Assembly: GCA_002483105.1 (NCBI GenBank)
Contig: DLHG01000007.1
Location: 247,350 to 311,349, forward strand
DNA length: 64,000 nucleotides
DNA from: Bacteroidetes bacterium UBA7674
GTDB taxonomy: Bacteria; Bacteroidota; Bacteroidia; Chitinophagales; Chitinophagaceae
Reading direction: 5' to 3'
Under the pieces are notes generated by a model, which saw only the letters and a program-made list of their open reading frames with translations, searched no databases and was not told the DNA's origin. Made by a program: the position numbers and the translations under genes. This document shows, piece after piece, positions 15,969 to 25,810 of this stretch. Numbering within the stretch: position 1 is the first letter of the stretch; each line of letters begins with the position of its first letter.

Positions 15969-17543
15969 TTATTTTTTCATATCCATGAGCGCATCTACTA
16001 CACAAAATTTTCCGGCGTAAGACAGTGTGTGGATACCTGCAATTTTATTGCGCTGGTCGGGGGCTATTCTGTAAGCCTGTTGTTCTTCATATTCCTGCTC
16101 TGTGAGCTTCACTACTTTATTAACTGATACTCCCCAGCCATAGTAAGGCGCGCATATCTGCGATGGGCGGTACAGATCGCCGTCTTTAAAGAACAATGGC
16201 CCGGCGGGCCGTGCCGAACGCACATCAGAAACAATAGGGTTTTGCGGGTGCTGTTTTAACTCCGAATTAATAATGTCGTCTGTATAGAAAAGGAAAAGTT
16301 CGTCCAGGAAAGAGGCGCCTTCCTGTTCTTTTACATTGGCAAAAAGCCACCAGGTATCATTATAATGCAGCACCGTGCTATCAACGGCACTTATATTTGA
16401 AAGCAGGTTTTTTTTGAAAATCCATTTGTAAGGAAATTCCGTGCATTCGTAAAGTTCTACGGTTTGATTGTCACTGGTTTCGGGTATCATGTAATATTTC
16501 CCGTTCTTTTCAAACACAAAAGGGTAGGAAAGATGATAAGGACATTCCAGAACAGGTCTGGCCTCTGACAACACACCATTTTCATCTACCTCTATTACTA
16601 CTATACGGCCTTTCCGCTCAGCATACACATACTCTTCCAGGAATAGGTAGTGCTTACCATTCCTTTCTACTACTATCGGGTCTGCCCAGAAGTATCCCGA
16701 TGGCGCCATAAGCTCCTTAAAGTCGCTGATGGCAAATGGTTTGCCTGCATAGCTATTGGCATCATACATCAGCAACCAGTCGCGCTTTAGCGACCTGTTC
16801 TTTACCCATGTTGATATGCGCTTCGGCATGGGATTTACAAAGGCATCCAGTATGGCCGCGTTGGTAGGCATGTGCAGGTACTTCTTCATCGCCTTCACGC
16901 TGGTGTACGGGGCGATGTTGATGCGGTTGAACGCAGCTTCATCCGTATAAAGCACATCCAGCATACGGGGTATAAAAGAAATGCTTTTCCAATAGTAGCT
17001 ATTGCGGCTTTCTGCTATAGAATAGGGGTTGGTGAGCGAATCAGATTGGTATATTATCCGTTCGTTATTGTTTTTATCTGTTACCTCAATTCCCGAAATA
17101 GTAACGGGCCTGCGCTCCAGCACTTCCCATACACCAGGCACTTCCGTGTTCCTTGTCTCACTGAAAAAATGCCGCCACACGCCATAGCGCGGGCACTCCC
17201 TGTATATATCCGATAGCTTGTGGTCGCAGAAATTTATCAATACATCCAGCCCGGCAGCTGCGCTCAATGCTTCGTTGGTGTTGGCTTGTACCACGGGAAC
17301 GCCGGCTAGTAACCCGCTTGCATCTTTCAGTTCAAAGGCGTCAGGGGCGTTTAATGGTTGGCTATTGCGTTTTTTATAAAGCAGGTATAAGAAGGGTTCT
17401 TTTTGCGGTTCTTTAGGCTTGCTTTTGATTACCAGTTTAATCTGAACATAGCCAAGCCCTACGATCCTTTCTATGACACTTACCACCCAGGAAGGGAAAA
17501 TGTCATTTTCAAGAATAAGGCCTATTTTAAGTTCAGTCTTCAT
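15969..17543 (-). CDS. Two-domain protein: formyltransferase-like N-terminus plus GINT1-N-like beta-propeller
   Basis: The 524-residue protein has no signal peptide. Residues ~1-130 (LKIGLILENDIFPSWV, GLDVLINFCDHKLSDIYR) resemble the N-terminal part of formyltransferase-like proteins. From about residue 255 on, repeated blade motifs appear (WADPIVVERNGKHYLFLEEY, YPFVFEKNGKYYMIPETS, WWLFANV, RPAGPLFFKDGDLYRPSQ). They look like the five-bladed propeller named after plant glucosamine inositolphosphorylceramide transferase N-terminal regions and like GH43-type folds. A role in glycan or glycolipid modification is plausible but not shown. It is transcribed toward the large T9SS gene with a 101-bp gap. 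Confidence 0.6.
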   Translation of the reverse strand: MKTELKIGLILENDIFPSWVVSVIERIVGLGYVQIKLVIKSKPKEPQKEPFLYLLYKKRNSQPLNAPDAFELKDASGLLAGVPVVQANTNEALSAAAGLDVLINFCDHKLSDIYRECPRYGVWRHFFSETRNTEVPGVWEVLERRPVTISGIEVTDKNNNERIIYQSDSLTNPYSIAESRNSYYWKSISFIPRMLDVLYTDEAAFNRINIAPYTSVKAMKKYLHMPTNAAILDAFVNPMPKRISTWVKNRSLKRDWLLMYDANSYAGKPFAISDFKELMAPSGYFWADPIVVERNGKHYLFLEEYVYAERKGRIVVIEVDENGVLSEARPVLECPYHLSYPFVFEKNGKYYMIPETSDNQTVELYECTEFPYKWIFKKNLLSNISAVDSTVLHYNDTWWLFANVKEQEGASFLDELFLFYTDDIINSELKQHPQNPIVSDVRSARPAGPLFFKDGDLYRPSQICAPYYGWGVSVNKVVKLTEQEYEEQQAYRIAPDQRNKIAGIHTLSYAGKFCVVDALMDMKK

Positions 17544-17653
17544 CTATATCGCGCGAAAATACTTTTTCGGTATCTGTTTATCCAATGTCCGGCATGGCTT
17601 AACAGTGGAATAACTAATTGAGCTACGACTATTTGTACTATTTTAGCTCCATA

Positions 17654-18937
17654 ATGTATCTGTTTCGAATCGGGATAGTGGTTTTACTTATTTGCTGCGC
17701 AAACAACAGCTTTGCACAAGATAAAGAACGCCTCGCTATTAAAGAACATATCAACAAGCTTTCTGCAAATAACATGGAAGGCCGCGGCTATGTACGCAAA
17801 GGATCAGAAAAGGCAGCCATCTACTTACAAAACCAGTTTGAGAAAATCGGGTTATTCCCCATTAACCCAGACAGCACTTTTGTGCAGTTCTATTATTTCG
17901 GAGTTAATACTTTCCCGGACAACATGAAGCTGGTAGTAAAAAACAAATCGTTTTTACCGGGCCACGATTTTCTGGTAGATGCCTCCAGCAGCAGCTTCCA
18001 GGCCGAGGACACAAGAGTAACAACTGTAAATCTCAAGAATATAAAGGACAGTGCAGGTTGGGCCCAAACGAAAGCACGCTTTCAAGCTGGCAAAACCTAT
18101 TACTTAAAAAACATCGACAGCTTTTATACACGATTGTCTATACCACCGCGCAAGTTGGCCTCTTTGCTGTCCGATGCCTGCTACATAATACCTGTAAAAG
18201 GAAAAATGACGTGGACTGTTGGTACAGATACTATCCCCGCCACTGTGCTCTATGTACAGGACAGCGTGCTTCCCCGCAACATAAAGAAAGCATCGGTAAG
18301 CATCCGTTCCCTGTTACAACCCAACTACCGCAATGCCAATCTCATTGGCTATGTCCCTGGCACTGTTCGCGATAGCTTTATCGTATTCACTGCACACTAT
18401 GATCACCTGGGGCGCATGGGTTCTGCTATCTTTCCAGGCGCAAGCGACAATGCCAGTGGCACTGCTATGATACTGCACCTGGCAGAGCATTTCCGTCGCC
18501 ACCCGCAACGTTATTCTATTGCTTTTATTGCCTTTAGTGGTGAAGAAGCGGGGCTGAAAGGCTCTGACTACTTTGTGAAAAACCCACTCATTCCATTAGC
18601 CAATATCAAGTTCCTCACAAATATTGACATCATGGGCGATGCCCGAGATGGCATTACTGTAGTGAATGCCACCGAGTATCCGGATCAATTCCAACTTCTG
18701 CAAGACATCAACAAAGAACACAACTACGTGCCCGAAGTAAAAAGCCGCGGCAAAGCTAAAAACAGTGACCATTACCACTTTACCGAAGCGGGTGTACCTT
18801 CTATATTTATTTATGCCAACGGCGGCAAAGGGTATTATCACGACATCTTTGATAAGGCCGGAGAGTTGACCATGACCAACGTAGTGAATGTCTCCAAACT
18901 GCTGATAGACTTTACTGTTCAGCTTAACAACAAATGA
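17654..18937 (+). CDS. Exported M28-family zinc aminopeptidase
   Basis: The 427-residue product has a signal peptide (YLFRIGIVVLLICCANNSFAQ) and an M28 peptidase domain. Metal ligands lie in TAHYDHLG (near residue 247), GASDNASG (near 264) and the catalytic/bridging GEEAGLKGS (near 297), with later ligands in NIDIMGD and the C-terminal GYYHDIFD. M28 enzymes remove N-terminal residues from peptides. A TTG-started extension from 17618 is open, but ATG 17654 gives a proper signal peptide. It is followed 28 bp later by an M2-family peptidase, so the two may form a peptide-degrading pair. Confidence 0.88.
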   Translation: MYLFRIGIVVLLICCANNSFAQDKERLAIKEHINKLSANNMEGRGYVRKGSEKAAIYLQNQFEKIGLFPINPDSTFVQFYYFGVNTFPDNMKLVVKNKSFLPGHDFLVDASSSSFQAEDTRVTTVNLKNIKDSAGWAQTKARFQAGKTYYLKNIDSFYTRLSIPPRKLASLLSDACYIIPVKGKMTWTVGTDTIPATVLYVQDSVLPRNIKKASVSIRSLLQPNYRNANLIGYVPGTVRDSFIVFTAHYDHLGRMGSAIFPGASDNASGTAMILHLAEHFRRHPQRYSIAFIAFSGEEAGLKGSDYFVKNPLIPLANIKFLTNIDIMGDARDGITVVNATEYPDQFQLLQDINKEHNYVPEVKSRGKAKNSDHYHFTEAGVPSIFIYANGGKGYYHDIFDKAGELTMTNVVNVSKLLIDFTVQLNNK

Positions 18938-18965
18938 TTTCTTACTTTTAATAAAATCTTTCCTG

Positions 18966-20780
18966 ATGAAACGTTTATTAAGTATTGTATGCCTGTCTAC
19001 AACATTGCTGCTCTCCTGCAAGGATACCCCCACGACAGACAATTCCGTACAGGCCGAAGCACAGAAGTTCCTAGATGGATATACAGAGCAGTATGTGAAG
19101 CTGTACACTGCTTCGTCTGAAGCGCAGTGGAACAACAATACAGTAATGAAGGAAGGAGACAGCACCTACCGTGTAGCAGCTCAGAAAGCCGATGAGGCTA
19201 TGGCGGCCTTTACAGGTAGCAAGGAAAATATAGAAACGGCCAAACGCCTGTTGCAAAATGGCAAAGACCTTACTGATGTGCAGAAGAAGCAACTGGAAAT
19301 AGTATTGTATGCCGCTGCCAACAATCCGCAAACGATAGCTGATGTGGTGAAGCAACGCATAGCTGCGGAGAATGCACAAACAGAAAAATTATACACGTTC
19401 CCTTATACCCTTGACGGTAAAAAGGTGAGCACTAATGATCTGGATAATGTATTGAGAGACGAAACCGATGTAGCGAAACGCCTGAGCGCATGGGAGTCGA
19501 GCAAAGAAGTGGGCAAGGTACTGAAGACAGGACTGGTGAATCTTCGCGACCTGCGTAACAAGACCGTACAGGAGCTGGGTTATCACGATTACTTTACCTA
19601 CCAGGTATCTGACTACGGTATGAAGAGCGAAGAGATGATGCAGACGATGGACAGGCTGATAAAAGAACTTTATCCCCTATACCGCGAACTACATACCTGG
19701 ATGCGCTACGAAATGAGCAGGAAATATGGATCAAGCGAAGTACCTGCATACCTGCCTGCACACTGGCTGCCAAACCGTTGGGGACAAGACTGGAGTTCTG
19801 CCGTAACAGTACAAGGTATTAACCTTGATAGCGTATTGAAAACAAAAGGAGCGAAATTCATAACAGAAGACGCGGAAGATATGTACGTGAGCCTTGGCTT
19901 CGAAAAACTGCCATCTGTGTTCTGGGATAAATCTAGCCTGTATCCTTACCGTGCGGATTCAAATGTAAAGAAGAACAACCACGCTTCTGCATGGCACATG
20001 AACCTTGATAAAGACGTGCGCAGCCTGATGAGCGTAGAGCCAAACTCTGAGTGGTTTGAAACTGCTCACCACGAGCTCGGTCACATCTACTACTACCTTA
20101 CTTATACCAACAAAGATGTACCCCCACTATTGCGCCAGGGAGCTAACCGTGCTTATCACGAAGCGATAGGTAGTATGATGGGGCTTGCTGCTATGCAAAA
20201 GCCTTTCCTCGCCGGTCGTGGATTGATAGATGGCAATGTAAAAACGGATAGCATCCAATCCTTACTGAAGGAAGCGCTGAATTCGGTTGTATTCATTTTC
20301 TTCTCATCAGGTACCATGAGCAATTTTGAGAAAGCATTATATGTCGACAATCTGCCCGCTGACCAGTTCAATAAAAAATGGTGGGAACTGGCGAAGAAGT
20401 ACCAGGGTATCGTTCCTCCATTTGATCGCGGAGAAGAATTTTGCGATGCTGCTACCAAAACGCACATCAACGATGATCCTGCGCAGTATTATGACTACGC
20501 CTTGTCTTACGTCATCCTTTATCAATTGCACAATCATATTGCCAAGAACATCCTGAAGCAAGACCCTCGCGCTACTAACTATTATGGCAATAAGGAAATA
20601 GGTGATTTCCTGCGCAAAATAATGTACCCGGGAGCCTCTAAAGACTGGAGAAAAGTGCTGAAAGAGTCAACCGGCGACGAGCTGAATGCGAAGGCAATGC
20701 TGGAGTATTTTGACCCATTAGTAAAATGGCTCAAGGAACAAAATAGTGGTAGAATCTACACTTTAGCAGAAACACTCTAG
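18966..20780 (+). CDS. M2-family (ACE-like) peptidyl-dipeptidase lipoprotein
   Basis: This 604-residue protein starts with a lipoprotein signal (LLSIVCLSTTLLLSC, lipid-modified Cys18). It carries the M2 zinc site HHELGH (near residue 367) with the third ligand in YHEAIGSMMG about 30 residues later. Other M2 features are WMRYEMSRKYG, PAHWLPNRWGQDW and the C-terminal YVILYQLHNHI. M2 peptidases release C-terminal dipeptides. The lipobox implies anchoring in an envelope membrane. Length is normal for bacterial M2 proteins. It lies 28 bp behind the M28 gene and is probably co-transcribed. Confidence 0.9.
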   Translation: MKRLLSIVCLSTTLLLSCKDTPTTDNSVQAEAQKFLDGYTEQYVKLYTASSEAQWNNNTVMKEGDSTYRVAAQKADEAMAAFTGSKENIETAKRLLQNGKDLTDVQKKQLEIVLYAAANNPQTIADVVKQRIAAENAQTEKLYTFPYTLDGKKVSTNDLDNVLRDETDVAKRLSAWESSKEVGKVLKTGLVNLRDLRNKTVQELGYHDYFTYQVSDYGMKSEEMMQTMDRLIKELYPLYRELHTWMRYEMSRKYGSSEVPAYLPAHWLPNRWGQDWSSAVTVQGINLDSVLKTKGAKFITEDAEDMYVSLGFEKLPSVFWDKSSLYPYRADSNVKKNNHASAWHMNLDKDVRSLMSVEPNSEWFETAHHELGHIYYYLTYTNKDVPPLLRQGANRAYHEAIGSMMGLAAMQKPFLAGRGLIDGNVKTDSIQSLLKEALNSVVFIFFSSGTMSNFEKALYVDNLPADQFNKKWWELAKKYQGIVPPFDRGEEFCDAATKTHINDDPAQYYDYALSYVILYQLHNHIAKNILKQDPRATNYYGNKEIGDFLRKIMYPGASKDWRKVLKESTGDELNAKAMLEYFDPLVKWLKEQNSGRIYTLAETL

Positions 20781-20958
20781 AAATCAAGCCTTTACTGATA
20801 CTTTGTTTTCCTAATAACAGGTTGTTAACGGCGATAATTTAGCATAACCTTTATTTTTGGTGCTATAATTTAGGCCTTTGGATTTAGCCCTCAATAAATC
20901 ATATCTACAGAAGATAGTCCCACAGGCGGGGACCAGCGTTAGCTATGAGGAAAAACAG

Positions 20959-22158
20959 ATGGCCAAAAGGATAACTATTATATGCAACTCGTACCCTCCT
21001 GAGAAAGGCGCGGCACCGACACGCATCAACAATTTGGCTAAAATGCTGAAGGCTCGCGGACACCACGTAGAGGTCATCACCTGTATGCCCAATTATCCCA
21101 TGGGGCGTATCTTCCCTTCCTTCAGGGGTAAACTGATACAGAACGAAAAGGCCAATGATATCAAGATAAAGCGTCTCTGGCTTTATCCTTCCAATTCTAA
21201 AAATCCATTGAAGCGTATAGCCAGTATGTTCAGCTATACTTTCTCTTTATACTTTTTTGCACTACCAAAGCTGTTTATTCAGCGGCCGGATATGGTGATC
21301 GTCAGCTCGCCGCCTTTTTTGTCGGCGTATGCCGGTATCATCATTGCGCGTATCATTGGCAGCAAGGCCGTACTGAACGTGAGCGACCTTTGGCCGCTTT
21401 CTGCTTTAGAGCTGGGTGCCATTAAGAAGGGCTTCCTGTATCGTTGTCTTGAGGCTGTAGAGAAACGCATGTACAATCTCTCCGATGCTTACATAGGACA
21501 GAGCGATGAGATACTGGAACACATTAAAGCGGCCCTTCGCAAACCCAAGCGTGAATTCCTCTATCGCAACCTGCAGGAGACATCACCCTATATACACAAG
21601 CCTCGCCCTGAAGGCAAAAAGAGAATAGTATATGCCGGACTATTGGGTGTAGCACAAGGTGTGTATGATATATGCCGCAATATTGATTTCAGCTCGCTGA
21701 ATGTAGAATTCCATATATATGGCGACGGTAACGAGCGCGCTAAGATCGAAAAGCTAATCGCCGAGTATCCATCAAGAGGGATTTTCTACCACAACTCTAT
21801 TCCTTCAGTTGAAATGCCGAGAATGCTCAGCGACTATCATGCTACGCTGGTGCCCTTAAAGACCGACCTTCCCGGCGCAGTGCCTTCCAAAATATTTATG
21901 GCTATGGCCAATGCTATCCCTGTTTTCTTCAGTGGTGCGGGCGAAGGGGCGCGGATAGTAAAAGAAGGAAAGATAGGCTGGGTAAATGCACCTTCAGACT
22001 TTGCCGCCCTGGAGCAGAACATCCTGAAAATGGTAGTAATGCCCGATAAGGACTACAACCAGATGCGCAGTAATTGTAAATTACTCAGGAAAGTACGCTT
22101 CAATAAAGACACGCAAGACGCAGCGTTCGACCTCTTCCTCCAGTCGCTGGACGACTAG
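20959..22158 (+). CDS. Group-4 glycosyltransferase (WbuB-like)
   Basis: From ATG 20959 the product is 399 residues with the GT-B fold of GT4 enzymes. The N-terminal KRITIICNSYPPEKGAAPTR contains the glycine-rich acceptor-side loop. The C-terminal half contains the donor-binding pattern (KRIVYAGLLG, HIYGDGNER, and the E-x7-E-like region ending in GAGEGARI). The first 27 codons of the longer open frame start with TTG and lack family character. Such proteins build surface polysaccharides using nucleotide sugars. The gene is not in a polysaccharide cluster here, so the substrate is unknown. Its stop overlaps the end of the small convergent gene by four bases. Confidence 0.85.
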   Translation: MAKRITIICNSYPPEKGAAPTRINNLAKMLKARGHHVEVITCMPNYPMGRIFPSFRGKLIQNEKANDIKIKRLWLYPSNSKNPLKRIASMFSYTFSLYFFALPKLFIQRPDMVIVSSPPFLSAYAGIIIARIIGSKAVLNVSDLWPLSALELGAIKKGFLYRCLEAVEKRMYNLSDAYIGQSDEILEHIKAALRKPKREFLYRNLQETSPYIHKPRPEGKKRIVYAGLLGVAQGVYDICRNIDFSSLNVEFHIYGDGNERAKIEKLIAEYPSRGIFYHNSIPSVEMPRMLSDYHATLVPLKTDLPGAVPSKIFMAMANAIPVFFSGAGEGARIVKEGKIGWVNAPSDFAALEQNILKMVVMPDKDYNQMRSNCKLLRKVRFNKDTQDAAFDLFLQSLDD

Positions 22159-22442
22159 AACACCATCTTTCCCGCCAGTTCTTCGGGGCAGATCACTACC
22201 ACAGAGGTTTTTGTAGTTAAGTGCTGGGGGCAATTATCCTTTACCAGTTGCAGGGCTTCAGGATTCAGTTCTGTTTCATTTTCCGGGTGGTCTATATATA
22301 CATTCCTATAGTCATCATCATCGTAGCACAGCTTACCAACGCTTACCACGCGGTCCTGTATCAGCAGCACTTCCGTTTCGCTTTCTACCTGGGGTACCGT
22401 GCTGCCGTCGGCCTTCACCTCTATTACTGTATATGCATCCAT
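22155..22442 (-). CDS. Small acidic protein of unknown function
   Basis: This 95-residue cytosolic-looking protein has regular composition and ends tail-to-tail with the glycosyltransferase gene (4-bp overlap). It contains an acidic stretch (YDDDDYRNVYIDHPENETEL) and a C-terminal VVVICPEEL. I do not recognise a family. The gene is kept because its codon use looks coding and it starts exactly where an intergenic region with paired direct repeats begins; support is moderate. Confidence 0.55.
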   Translation of the reverse strand: MDAYTVIEVKADGSTVPQVESETEVLLIQDRVVSVGKLCYDDDDYRNVYIDHPENETELNPEALQLVKDNCPQHLTTKTSVVVICPEELAGKMVF

Positions 22443-22463
22443 CCTGCAAAGCTAAATAAAAGC

Positions 22464-22494
22464 TTACCGATAACTAAGAGCCATTTACCGATAA
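22464..22494. promoter_or_regulatory. Paired TTACCGATAA direct repeat (possible operator)
   Basis: TTACCGATAA occurs at 22464-22473 and again at 22485-22494, 21 bp apart (two helical turns). It lies in the 133-bp gap between the small acidic protein gene and the TonB-dependent receptor gene, which point away from each other. The spacing suits a dimeric regulator binding one DNA face. Confidence 0.4.
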
Positions 22495-22575
22495 GTCATT
22501 ATTCTTTGCCGAAAGTCGCCGCCATTATCTACCAGCCCGTAGTATGTTTGCATCATCAAATTACAAGACGACTAT

Positions 22576-24801
22576 ATGGCGCATATATACTCCAAAATGA
22601 AGATGCTTTTACTGCCCTTGTTGCTGCTTTCAGCAACAAATGGCATGGCACAGGCTATACTGAGCGGTAAAGTACTGGATGAGAAAGCAAAACCGGTGAG
22701 AGGGGCAAGTGTTTCTTTATTGAACACTATTGATGGCGCTACCACCGACAGCCTCGGCAATTTCAGATTCTCCACCGACGAAAAAGGTGCACAGACACTG
22801 GTTGCGACTGATATCGCGCACAAGGAAGTTGGCATGCCGCTCAACATCACCGGGGATATCAGCGACATAAACCTGGTGATGAACAACATCAAGCTCAATA
22901 CGCTGGAGCAGGTAACGATTACCGCCGGAAGCATGGAAGCTAGCAATGATAAAGACAAGACCGTACTCAGCACACTTGACATCATCACAACAGCAGGCAC
23001 GCAGGCAGACGTGATAAAAGCCATACAGACATTACCTGGGACACAGCAGCAGGGAACACAAAACGGTCTATTCGTTCGTGGTGGCGATGCAAGCGAAGCT
23101 AATGTGGTGGTAGATGAAATGATAGCGCAGAATGCATTCTATAGTTCTGCACCTGGTGTAGTATCGCGCAGTCGTTTCGGGCCATGGCAATTCAAAGGCG
23201 TGGCTTTCAGTAGTGGTGGATATAGCGCCCGTTACGGACAGGCTTTAAGTTCTGTACTGGAACTGAACAGCACGGACCTGCCAGACAAAAGCACCATCAA
23301 CACAGGCCTGAACATGGCAGGTGTATACGTATCAGGAGACAAGCTCTGGAAGAACACCAGCGTAAGTGGTAGTGCTTATTACAATAACCTCACGCCTTTC
23401 TACGGTATCGCCAATACTAATGTGGATTACTACACGGTACCGCAAGGTGGTGGTGGTAGCGCGCGCTTCAACTGGAAGCCGAACAAAGATGGCATCCTGA
23501 AAGTGATGGTGAATGGTAGCCAGTTCAAATCAGGGGTAACGATCCCTACACCTACCAATGACCCGACGCTTGTAGGCAACCAGCAAAACGTAAAATTCGT
23601 CATCACTAACCAGAACTATTACAGCAATATCTCTTACAGGCAAATGCTGAAAAAGAAATGGGGCTTATATACTGCCGCTTCATTCAGCTACAATAAAGAC
23701 GACATCAACTTCAACGGCAACCCGATGGAGAATGATGATAACAGGGCGCAATTCCGCTTCGAGGCCAAGAGATATTTCAACGCAAGATTCAATTTGCTGG
23801 TTGGTACCGAACTGCAAAGCTTCAGCTATGCTAACAAGGGTACCGCTTACGGCTACAATTATAACAACAGCTTTAACGAACAACAGGCAGCTGGATATCT
23901 GGAAGCAGACTGGACACCGGTGTACTGGCTAGCTTTCAAGCCGGGTGTGCGTTATGAATACAGCGCTATTGCCAACCAGGATAATATTTCGCCCCGTCTT
24001 TCTCTGGCAATAAAAGCAGGACAGAACGGACAGTTCTCTTTAGCGAGCGGTATGTTCTACCAGAATGCCGACCCGAACTATTACCTGTCAGGATACAGGC
24101 CTAAGATGCAGCAGTCTATACACTATATAGCCAACTACCAATTCATCAAAGGAGAACGTACCCTCCGCCTGGAAGCATACTACAAAGATTACAACCAACT
24201 GATCCGTGAGAAAAGCAACCAGGCTTTCAATCCTAATTCATTCAGGGTATTGTATCCTGTCAACACACCGGGTTATAGTGTCGACAATTCAGGTTTTGGT
24301 TATGCAAAAGGCATAGAGCTGTTCTGGAGAGACAAGAAGAGCATTAAGAACTTCGACTACTGGCTTTCTTATAGCTACATAGATACCCGCAGGCTGTACA
24401 AGAATTTCACTGCTGAGGCAACACCTGATTTCATTGCCGACCACAACCTGAGCGTAATCTCTAAATACTTCATCGATAAGATACAGACCAACGTCAGCGC
24501 TACGTATAGCTATGCCAGTGGCAGACCTTTTTACAATCCTGACCCCGCTATTGACTTCCTGAGCGAGCGCACAAAGGATTTTCACAACCTGTCGATCACG
24601 GTTAGCTGGCTGCATAGCTTTGGTAAATGGTTCACAGTATTCTATGCGGGTGTGGACAACGCTACGAACAGCAAGAACGTATTCGGCAAGCGCTACGATA
24701 TGAACGGACAAATAATAGGAGACATGGCCCCGGCAATATACAGAAGCGTATTTGTGGGTGTTAACTTCTCACTCAGCGAGTTCAGCAAAGACGAGCTATA
24801 G
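22576..24801 (+). CDS. TonB-dependent outer-membrane receptor
   Basis: This 741-residue protein has a signal peptide (LLLPLLLLSATNGMAQ), a carboxypeptidase-regulatory-like domain (residues ~27-110, ILSGKVLDEKAKPVRGASVS), a plug domain (IKAIQTLPGTQQQG, GLFVRGGDASEANVVVD) and a long beta-barrel. It should form an energy-dependent importer in the outer membrane; the ligand is not evident and no SusD partner follows. An internal ATG (22597) would remove seven residues and is equally possible as start. A 218-residue exported protein follows 47 bp downstream and is probably co-expressed. Confidence 0.9.
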   Translation: MAHIYSKMKMLLLPLLLLSATNGMAQAILSGKVLDEKAKPVRGASVSLLNTIDGATTDSLGNFRFSTDEKGAQTLVATDIAHKEVGMPLNITGDISDINLVMNNIKLNTLEQVTITAGSMEASNDKDKTVLSTLDIITTAGTQADVIKAIQTLPGTQQQGTQNGLFVRGGDASEANVVVDEMIAQNAFYSSAPGVVSRSRFGPWQFKGVAFSSGGYSARYGQALSSVLELNSTDLPDKSTINTGLNMAGVYVSGDKLWKNTSVSGSAYYNNLTPFYGIANTNVDYYTVPQGGGGSARFNWKPNKDGILKVMVNGSQFKSGVTIPTPTNDPTLVGNQQNVKFVITNQNYYSNISYRQMLKKKWGLYTAASFSYNKDDINFNGNPMENDDNRAQFRFEAKRYFNARFNLLVGTELQSFSYANKGTAYGYNYNNSFNEQQAAGYLEADWTPVYWLAFKPGVRYEYSAIANQDNISPRLSLAIKAGQNGQFSLASGMFYQNADPNYYLSGYRPKMQQSIHYIANYQFIKGERTLRLEAYYKDYNQLIREKSNQAFNPNSFRVLYPVNTPGYSVDNSGFGYAKGIELFWRDKKSIKNFDYWLSYSYIDTRRLYKNFTAEATPDFIADHNLSVISKYFIDKIQTNVSATYSYASGRPFYNPDPAIDFLSERTKDFHNLSITVSWLHSFGKWFTVFYAGVDNATNSKNVFGKRYDMNGQIIGDMAPAIYRSVFVGVNFSLSEFSKDEL

Positions 24802-24848
24802 TATTGATCATTACCAACTAATTTTGAAACCTCTTTAATACTTATACA

Positions 24849-25505
24849 ATGACAAGATTTATTCTACTATTGGCAACCGCAGCATTTGCTTACGTTAACT
24901 GCGCAGCGCAACAGGATTTCAAACCTGCATTACAAAAGACATTCATAGCATTTGATACTACTCAGAATATGCCGGTGAAAGTAGAGCAAAGCAACAAACT
25001 GGCACTTATAGCCAAAAAGTGGCCCGACAACTGGGAAACACATTACTACAACGCATACAGCAAGGCACAACTCTCCTACATGGAAACAAAAGAAGAGAAA
25101 CGTGATGCCTACCTGGATGAAGCAGAGCAAGAGCTGGAGGAGGTAATCACCCAACTGAAAACCGAAAATGATGAAACGCATGTATTGTCGGCAATGATAG
25201 CTAATGCCCGCCTGGCAGTAAAACCCATGAACCGCTGGCAGAAATACGGCAAGCTGTTCGATGAACACCTCGCTAAAGCCAAAGAATTAAATGCAGAGAA
25301 TCCACGCATATACTACCTGAACGGCACCAGCAAGTTCTTTACACCCAAAGCATTTGGTGGCGGTAAAAAGAACGCCCTGCCATATTTTGAGAAAGCACAA
25401 GGACTCTATGCTAAAGAAACAGGCAATGATATCAGCAAGCCAAGCTGGGGGAAAGAAGCTAATGCCTATTTTATAGAACAATGTAAAGGCGAGGACAAAG
25501 AATAG
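24849..25505 (+). CDS. Exported helical protein downstream of TonB receptor
   Basis: The 218-residue product has a signal peptide (FILLLATAAFAYVNCAAQQ). The mature part is helix-rich, with TPR-like spacing (NWETHYYNAYSKAQLSYM; DEAEQELEEVITQLK; LPYFEKAQGLYAKE) and a conserved-looking PKAFGGGKKNALPYFEKA segment. I do not know an assigned function. The position 47 bp behind a TonB-dependent receptor suggests an accessory periplasmic component. An intrinsic terminator follows, closing the two-gene unit. Confidence 0.75.
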   Translation: MTRFILLLATAAFAYVNCAAQQDFKPALQKTFIAFDTTQNMPVKVEQSNKLALIAKKWPDNWETHYYNAYSKAQLSYMETKEEKRDAYLDEAEQELEEVITQLKTENDETHVLSAMIANARLAVKPMNRWQKYGKLFDEHLAKAKELNAENPRIYYLNGTSKFFTPKAFGGGKKNALPYFEKAQGLYAKETGNDISKPSWGKEANAYFIEQCKGEDKE

Positions 25506-25546
25506 AAGGGTAAAAGGAAAAGACGATTACAGGTAATAGGCAAAGG

Positions 25547-25572
25547 GCACATCCGGTGGGTGTGCTTTTTTT
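25547..25572 (+). terminator. Rho-independent terminator
   Basis: GCACATCC (25547-25554) pairs with GGGTGTGC (25558-25565) around GGT and is followed by TTTTTTTA. It ends the TonB receptor/helical protein unit and touches the 3' end of the convergent small lipoprotein gene. Confidence 0.8.
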
Positions 25573-25810
25573 ATTCGTCGAGCAAGCGCTCACAGGTCAC
25601 TACTTGTGCCGTGGTATTGTGGGGAGCCATAAATTCATCTATCCCGGCCTTGCTCTTATTGCAGATAGTGGTGTCTATATCTACCAGTTTGCCATTATAC
25701 ATACCTTCTATGGCACATTGCCAGCAGGCCAAATTGTTATTGGTACCTGAACCCCTGCGGCAGGCAGAAAAAGCAATGACAATTGCTAATAGGATAAAAA
25801 GTTTCTTCAT
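25571..25810 (-). CDS. Small cysteine-rich lipoprotein
   Basis: From MKKLFILLAIVIAFSAC the product is 79 residues with a clear lipobox (FSAC, Cys17). The mature part holds further cysteines in ACWQC, TTICNK and VVTCER, which could form disulfides in the periplasm. A start six codons earlier (25828) is open but places extra charged residues before the signal. The family is not recognised. It is convergent with the preceding operon and uses part of its terminator as a 3' end. Confidence 0.7.
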   Translation of the reverse strand: MKKLFILLAIVIAFSACRRGSGTNNNLACWQCAIEGMYNGKLVDIDTTICNKSKAGIDEFMAPHNTTAQVVTCERLLDE

